Shown here in pieces: positions 6,330-8,696 of a DNA stretch of 8,696 nucleotides. The first letter of the stretch is position 1. The number at the start of each line of letters is the position of its first letter. A model generated the notes under the pieces. The model saw only the letters and a program-made list of their open reading frames with translations. It was not told where the DNA came from and ran no database searches. Position numbers and translations under genes: made by a program. Source of the stretch: Bacteroidales bacterium (lineage in GTDB: Bacteria > Bacteroidota > Bacteroidia > Bacteroidales > B39-G9); contig JAGLDO010000210.1 of assembly GCA_023145555.1 (NCBI GenBank), positions 1 through 8,696 of the forward strand. Reading direction: 5' to 3'.

Positions 6330-7808
6330 TTATGAATGAATTCGGGGTTTTGTTTCAGTATTTTTTTTTTTAATAAACAGCAATCCTATGAAAGTAATTA
6401 ATCCGTTAAGTATAAGTAGTTCAAAACCGAATTTATAGCCATTAAACCAGAATTCAGAGAAATGATTAATAACTAAACAGATTATTGGTGAAGCAATAGC
6501 AATATAAGGAACAAGTTTATCTTTTAAATTATAGTTAGTAAACAAACCAAATGCATACATGCCAAGAAGAGGTCCATAAGTATAGCCGGCAACAGTAAAA
6601 ATTGCACTTATAACACTCTGATTATTTATTGCTTTAAAAAGCATGATTAAAATAGCGAGAGCAATAGAAACGCCGATATGAACACGCATTCTAATTTTTT
6701 TTCTGGTACGTTCGTCTTTAAATTTTTTTCTAATATTGAGAATATCAATTGTAAATGATGTTGTTAGAGCAGTTAATGCCGAATCTGCACTTGAATATGC
6801 AGCAGCAATTAATCCTAAAATAAAAAATATGCCTACAACAGGATTTATGAATCCTTTTGTGGCAATTATTGGGAACAAGTCATCGGTGTGAGCAGGAATT
6901 GCAATGCCGTTTTTTGATGCAAAAATATAAAGCAATACACCAAGCGACATGAATAAAATGTTGGCAGGAAGAAAGGCAAATCCATACCAATACATATTTT
7001 TTTGTGCATCTTTTAAATTTTTGCAACTTAAATTTTTCTGCATCATATCCTGATCTAATCCTGTCATTGCAATTGTAATAAACGCTCCACTGAAAAATTG
7101 TTTAAAAAAGTTACGTTTATCATTCCAATCATCAAAAAACCATGTTTTTGAAAGTTTACTATCGGCAACAGCATTAACCATCTCCTTAAAATTGAAATTT
7201 AAACTGCTTGAAATATAATAAATAGCAAAACCGACTGCTAAAAGCATAAACAATGTTTGTAAAGTGTCTGTCCATACAATTGTTCTTATTCCGCCTTTAA
7301 ACGTATATAACCAAATGAGCAATATTGTTAATCCAACAGTTACAATAAAAGGAATATGCCAATAATCAAAAACAACCAGTTGCAAAACATTAGCTACAAT
7401 AAACAAACGAAATGCAGCACCAATTGACCTTGATAGCAGGAAAAAAGAAGCTCCTGTTTTATAAGAATAATATCCAAAGCGTTTTTCAAGATAAGAATAT
7501 ATTGATGTTAAATTAAGATTATAATAAATTGGTAATAATATTTTTGCAATGAAGAAGTATCCCAGTAAATATCCTAAAACAAGTTGCAAATAAGAAAAAT
7601 AGCTTGTGCCAACCCATCCCGGAACAGAAATAAAAGTAACACCGGACAGTGATGCACCAATCATTCCAAAGGAAACAACAAACCATGGTGATTTTTTATT
7701 TCCAACAAAAAAAGTATCGTTATTAGCATTTTTACCTGTAAAATAGGAGATGACAAATAAAAACGCAAAGTATATTATTATTGTAATTAATATTATTGTT
7801 GGCGACAT
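6330..7808 (-). CDS. Sodium:solute symporter family (SSS) transporter
   Basis: A 492-residue membrane protein with about 13 predicted helices, the normal SSS size and LeuT-fold layout. Helix 1 region MIGASLSGVTFISVPGWVG (49-67) and the helix-8 motif AAAYSSADSALTALTT (335-350) are where this family binds sodium. Ser339 and Ser340 align by eye with the Na2-site serine pair known from Vibrio SGLT. KGGIRTIVWTDTLQTLFM (171-188) is the conserved family segment linking helices 5 and 6. It probably imports a solute with sodium across the inner membrane. The substrate (sugar, amino acid, sialic acid, etc.) cannot be deduced, and the neighbours give no catabolic hint. The ATG at 7808 is followed at once by the first helix, and a well-placed promoter candidate lies at 7834-7863. 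The C-terminus is short and charged (KKKNTETKPRIHS). Confidence 0.93.
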   Translation of the reverse strand: MSPTIILITIIIYFAFLFVISYFTGKNANNDTFFVGNKKSPWFVVSFGMIGASLSGVTFISVPGWVGTSYFSYLQLVLGYLLGYFFIAKILLPIYYNLNLTSIYSYLEKRFGYYSYKTGASFFLLSRSIGAAFRLFIVANVLQLVVFDYWHIPFIVTVGLTILLIWLYTFKGGIRTIVWTDTLQTLFMLLAVGFAIYYISSSLNFNFKEMVNAVADSKLSKTWFFDDWNDKRNFFKQFFSGAFITIAMTGLDQDMMQKNLSCKNLKDAQKNMYWYGFAFLPANILFMSLGVLLYIFASKNGIAIPAHTDDLFPIIATKGFINPVVGIFFILGLIAAAYSSADSALTALTTSFTIDILNIRKKFKDERTRKKIRMRVHIGVSIALAILIMLFKAINNQSVISAIFTVAGYTYGPLLGMYAFGLFTNYNLKDKLVPYIAIASPIICLVINHFSEFWFNGYKFGFELLILNGLITFIGLLFIKKKNTETKPRIHS

Positions 7809-7833
7809 AGTTTTGTTATAATTTTTTAAAATG

Positions 7834-7863
7834 TAAAACTATATTTATCATTTGACAAACAAA
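7834..7863 (-). promoter_or_regulatory. Candidate Bacteroidota-type promoter of the SSS transporter
   Basis: On the - strand, TTTG (7863-7860) is followed after 18 nt by TAGTTTTA (7841-7834). This matches the TTTG / TAnnTTTG arrangement with one mismatch in the last base and near-consensus spacing. It predicts a start about 20 nt ahead of the ATG at 7808. Confidence 0.45.
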
Positions 7864-7943
7864 AAATAATGTTGATTTTTTTATTAATTTTATGCACTAA
7901 AGAAATTTTAATAAGTAGCTGTATTAAAGTTTAATTTTTTTTT

Positions 7944-8022
7944 CGTTATTGCGAGAAGAGACGACGAAGCAATTCTTTGATTTACAGATTGTTTCTAAGC
8001 AATTTGGAGTATCTCAATGATG
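7944..8022. repeat. Degenerate palindromic intergenic repeat (CGTTATTGCGAG ... type)
   Basis: CGTTATTGCGAG opens at 7944, and a worn inverse, CAATGATG, ends at 8015-8022 (6 of 8 matching CGTTATTG). Inside, GAAGCAAT (7966-7973) pairs with ATTGTTTC (7988-7995), with one G-T wobble. It resembles the 'CGTCATTGCGAG...GAAGCAATCT' interspersed repeats I recall from many bacterial genomes, here decayed on the right arm. The remainder of the 289-bp gap between the transporter and recR is A/T-rich with no gene seen. Confidence 0.5.
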
Positions 8023-8097
8023 AATAATCGAAAATTAGTTTGATTCTTACAGACACTTATTAATTCCCAAAACAATATAAAATTAAGCAAAAAAAAT

Positions 8098-8696
8098 ATG
8101 GATATAAATAAATTCTCATCAAAATTATTAGACAATGCAGTAAATGAATTTGCAAAGCTACCCGGCATAGGCAGAAAAACAGCATTGCGTTTAGTATTGT
8201 ATTTGCTAAGGCAAGATGTTGAACAAGTTAATATGTTTGGTGAAGCAATAATTAAATTGAGAAATGAAGTAAAACATTGCAAGGTGTGTAATAATATTTC
8301 GGATAATGATATTTGTGAAATTTGTTCTAATCCATATCGCGACCATTCATTGATTTGCGTGGTTGAGAGTATTAAAGATGTTATTGCTATTGAAAATACA
8401 AATCAATATAATGGAATTTATCATGTTTTAGGAGGAATTATTTCACCAATGGATGGTATTGGACCAAATGATTTAAAAATAGACCTTTTAGAAAAAAATG
8501 TTGCCAAAGGAGATGTGAAAGAATTAATTTTTGCTTTAAGCACAACAATGGAAGGCGATACTACAAATTTCTTTTTGTATAAAAAATTAAGTAAGTATAA
8601 TGTAATTATGTCAACAATAGCCCGCGGTGTTTCAATAGGCGATGAGTTGGAATATACCGACGAACTCACATTAGGACGTTCAATTGTTAACAGAAC
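8098..8696 (+). CDS. recR: RecR recombination mediator (3' end cut by the window)
   Basis: The frame is open from the ATG at 8098 to the window edge, giving 199 residues. Known RecR proteins are close to 200 residues, so only a few are missing. Domains in order: helix-hairpin-helix with LPGIGRKTA (21-29); four-cysteine zinc finger C61-x2-C64 ... C73-x2-C76; Toprim domain starting LICVVES (85-91, acidic Glu90) with YHVLGGIISPMDGIGPNDL (108-126); and the C-terminal segment STIARGVSIGDELEYTDELT. RecR works with RecO (and RecF) to load RecA onto SSB-coated single-stranded DNA at gaps and is cytosolic. No stop or frameshift interrupts it. The leader is A/T-rich with no clear promoter and only an A-rich stretch before the ATG. 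Confidence 0.95.
   Translation, partial: MDINKFSSKLLDNAVNEFAKLPGIGRKTALRLVLYLLRQDVEQVNMFGEAIIKLRNEVKHCKVCNNISDNDICEICSNPYRDHSLICVVESIKDVIAIENTNQYNGIYHVLGGIISPMDGIGPNDLKIDLLEKNVAKGDVKELIFALSTTMEGDTTNFFLYKKLSKYNVIMSTIARGVSIGDELEYTDELTLGRSIVNR

Noticed and set aside
6290..6331. Inverted repeat AATTAATAA / TTATTAATT near the end of the transporter gene, considered as its terminator
   Set aside because: The stem is A/T only, overlaps the stop codon, has a long loop, and on the transporter's strand is followed by A rather than T.
7995..8669. - strand frames at 7995-8282 and 8421-8669
   Set aside because: Both are mostly or wholly antisense to recR, whose zinc finger, Toprim and helix-hairpin-helix motifs are unmistakable on +.

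Overview
The window is a typical stretch of AT-rich Bacteroidota chromosome. The composition is estimated by eye, not computed. Three things point to this phylum: the gene set (an ECF sigma factor / membrane anti-sigma / beta-strand-repeat operon, a lipoprotein glutaminyl cyclotransferase with an N-terminal Ig-like domain, YitT and an SSS transporter); the lack of clear Shine-Dalgarno sequences; and two TAnnTTTG-like -7 promoter elements. A marine or environmental Bacteroidales-like lineage is plausible, but the species cannot be named from this sequence.

Layout. Positions 1-132 are the 3' end of folD on +, followed by a bidirectional terminator at 133-166. On the - strand, reading from 2358 down to 195, is a tight three-gene operon: an ECF sigma factor with a TTG start, a one-TM anti-sigma-like protein with a GTG start, and a secreted KYG-repeat (DUF4097-like) protein. 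The last gene overlaps the one before it by about 20 nt. Positions 2359-2837 are noncoding. They hold a 201-bp MITE-like element with perfect 14-bp terminal inverted repeats and three small hairpins with GTA/TAC triloops. A + strand pair follows: proline iminopeptidase (2838-3800) and a glutaminyl-peptide cyclotransferase lipoprotein (3839-4957). Positions 4958-5225 hold a second palindromic repeat with two hairpins whose loops are complementary, then a strong terminator. Two - strand membrane-protein genes come next: a YitT-family protein (5226-6158) and a sodium:solute symporter (6330-7808), each with its own candidate promoter. Positions 7809-8097 are noncoding and contain a degenerate third repeat. 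recR begins at 8098 on + and runs off the window a few codons before its expected end.

How the genes relate. The sigma operon looks like a self-contained envelope-signalling unit. The iminopeptidase/cyclotransferase pair both deal with peptide N-termini (removal of N-terminal proline; conversion of N-terminal Gln to pyroglutamate), although probably in different compartments. The other genes are unrelated housekeeping or transport genes. I found no phage, CRISPR, toxin-antitoxin or defence system. The most unusual content is in the three intergenic repeats and the solenoid-like periodicity of the secreted protein.
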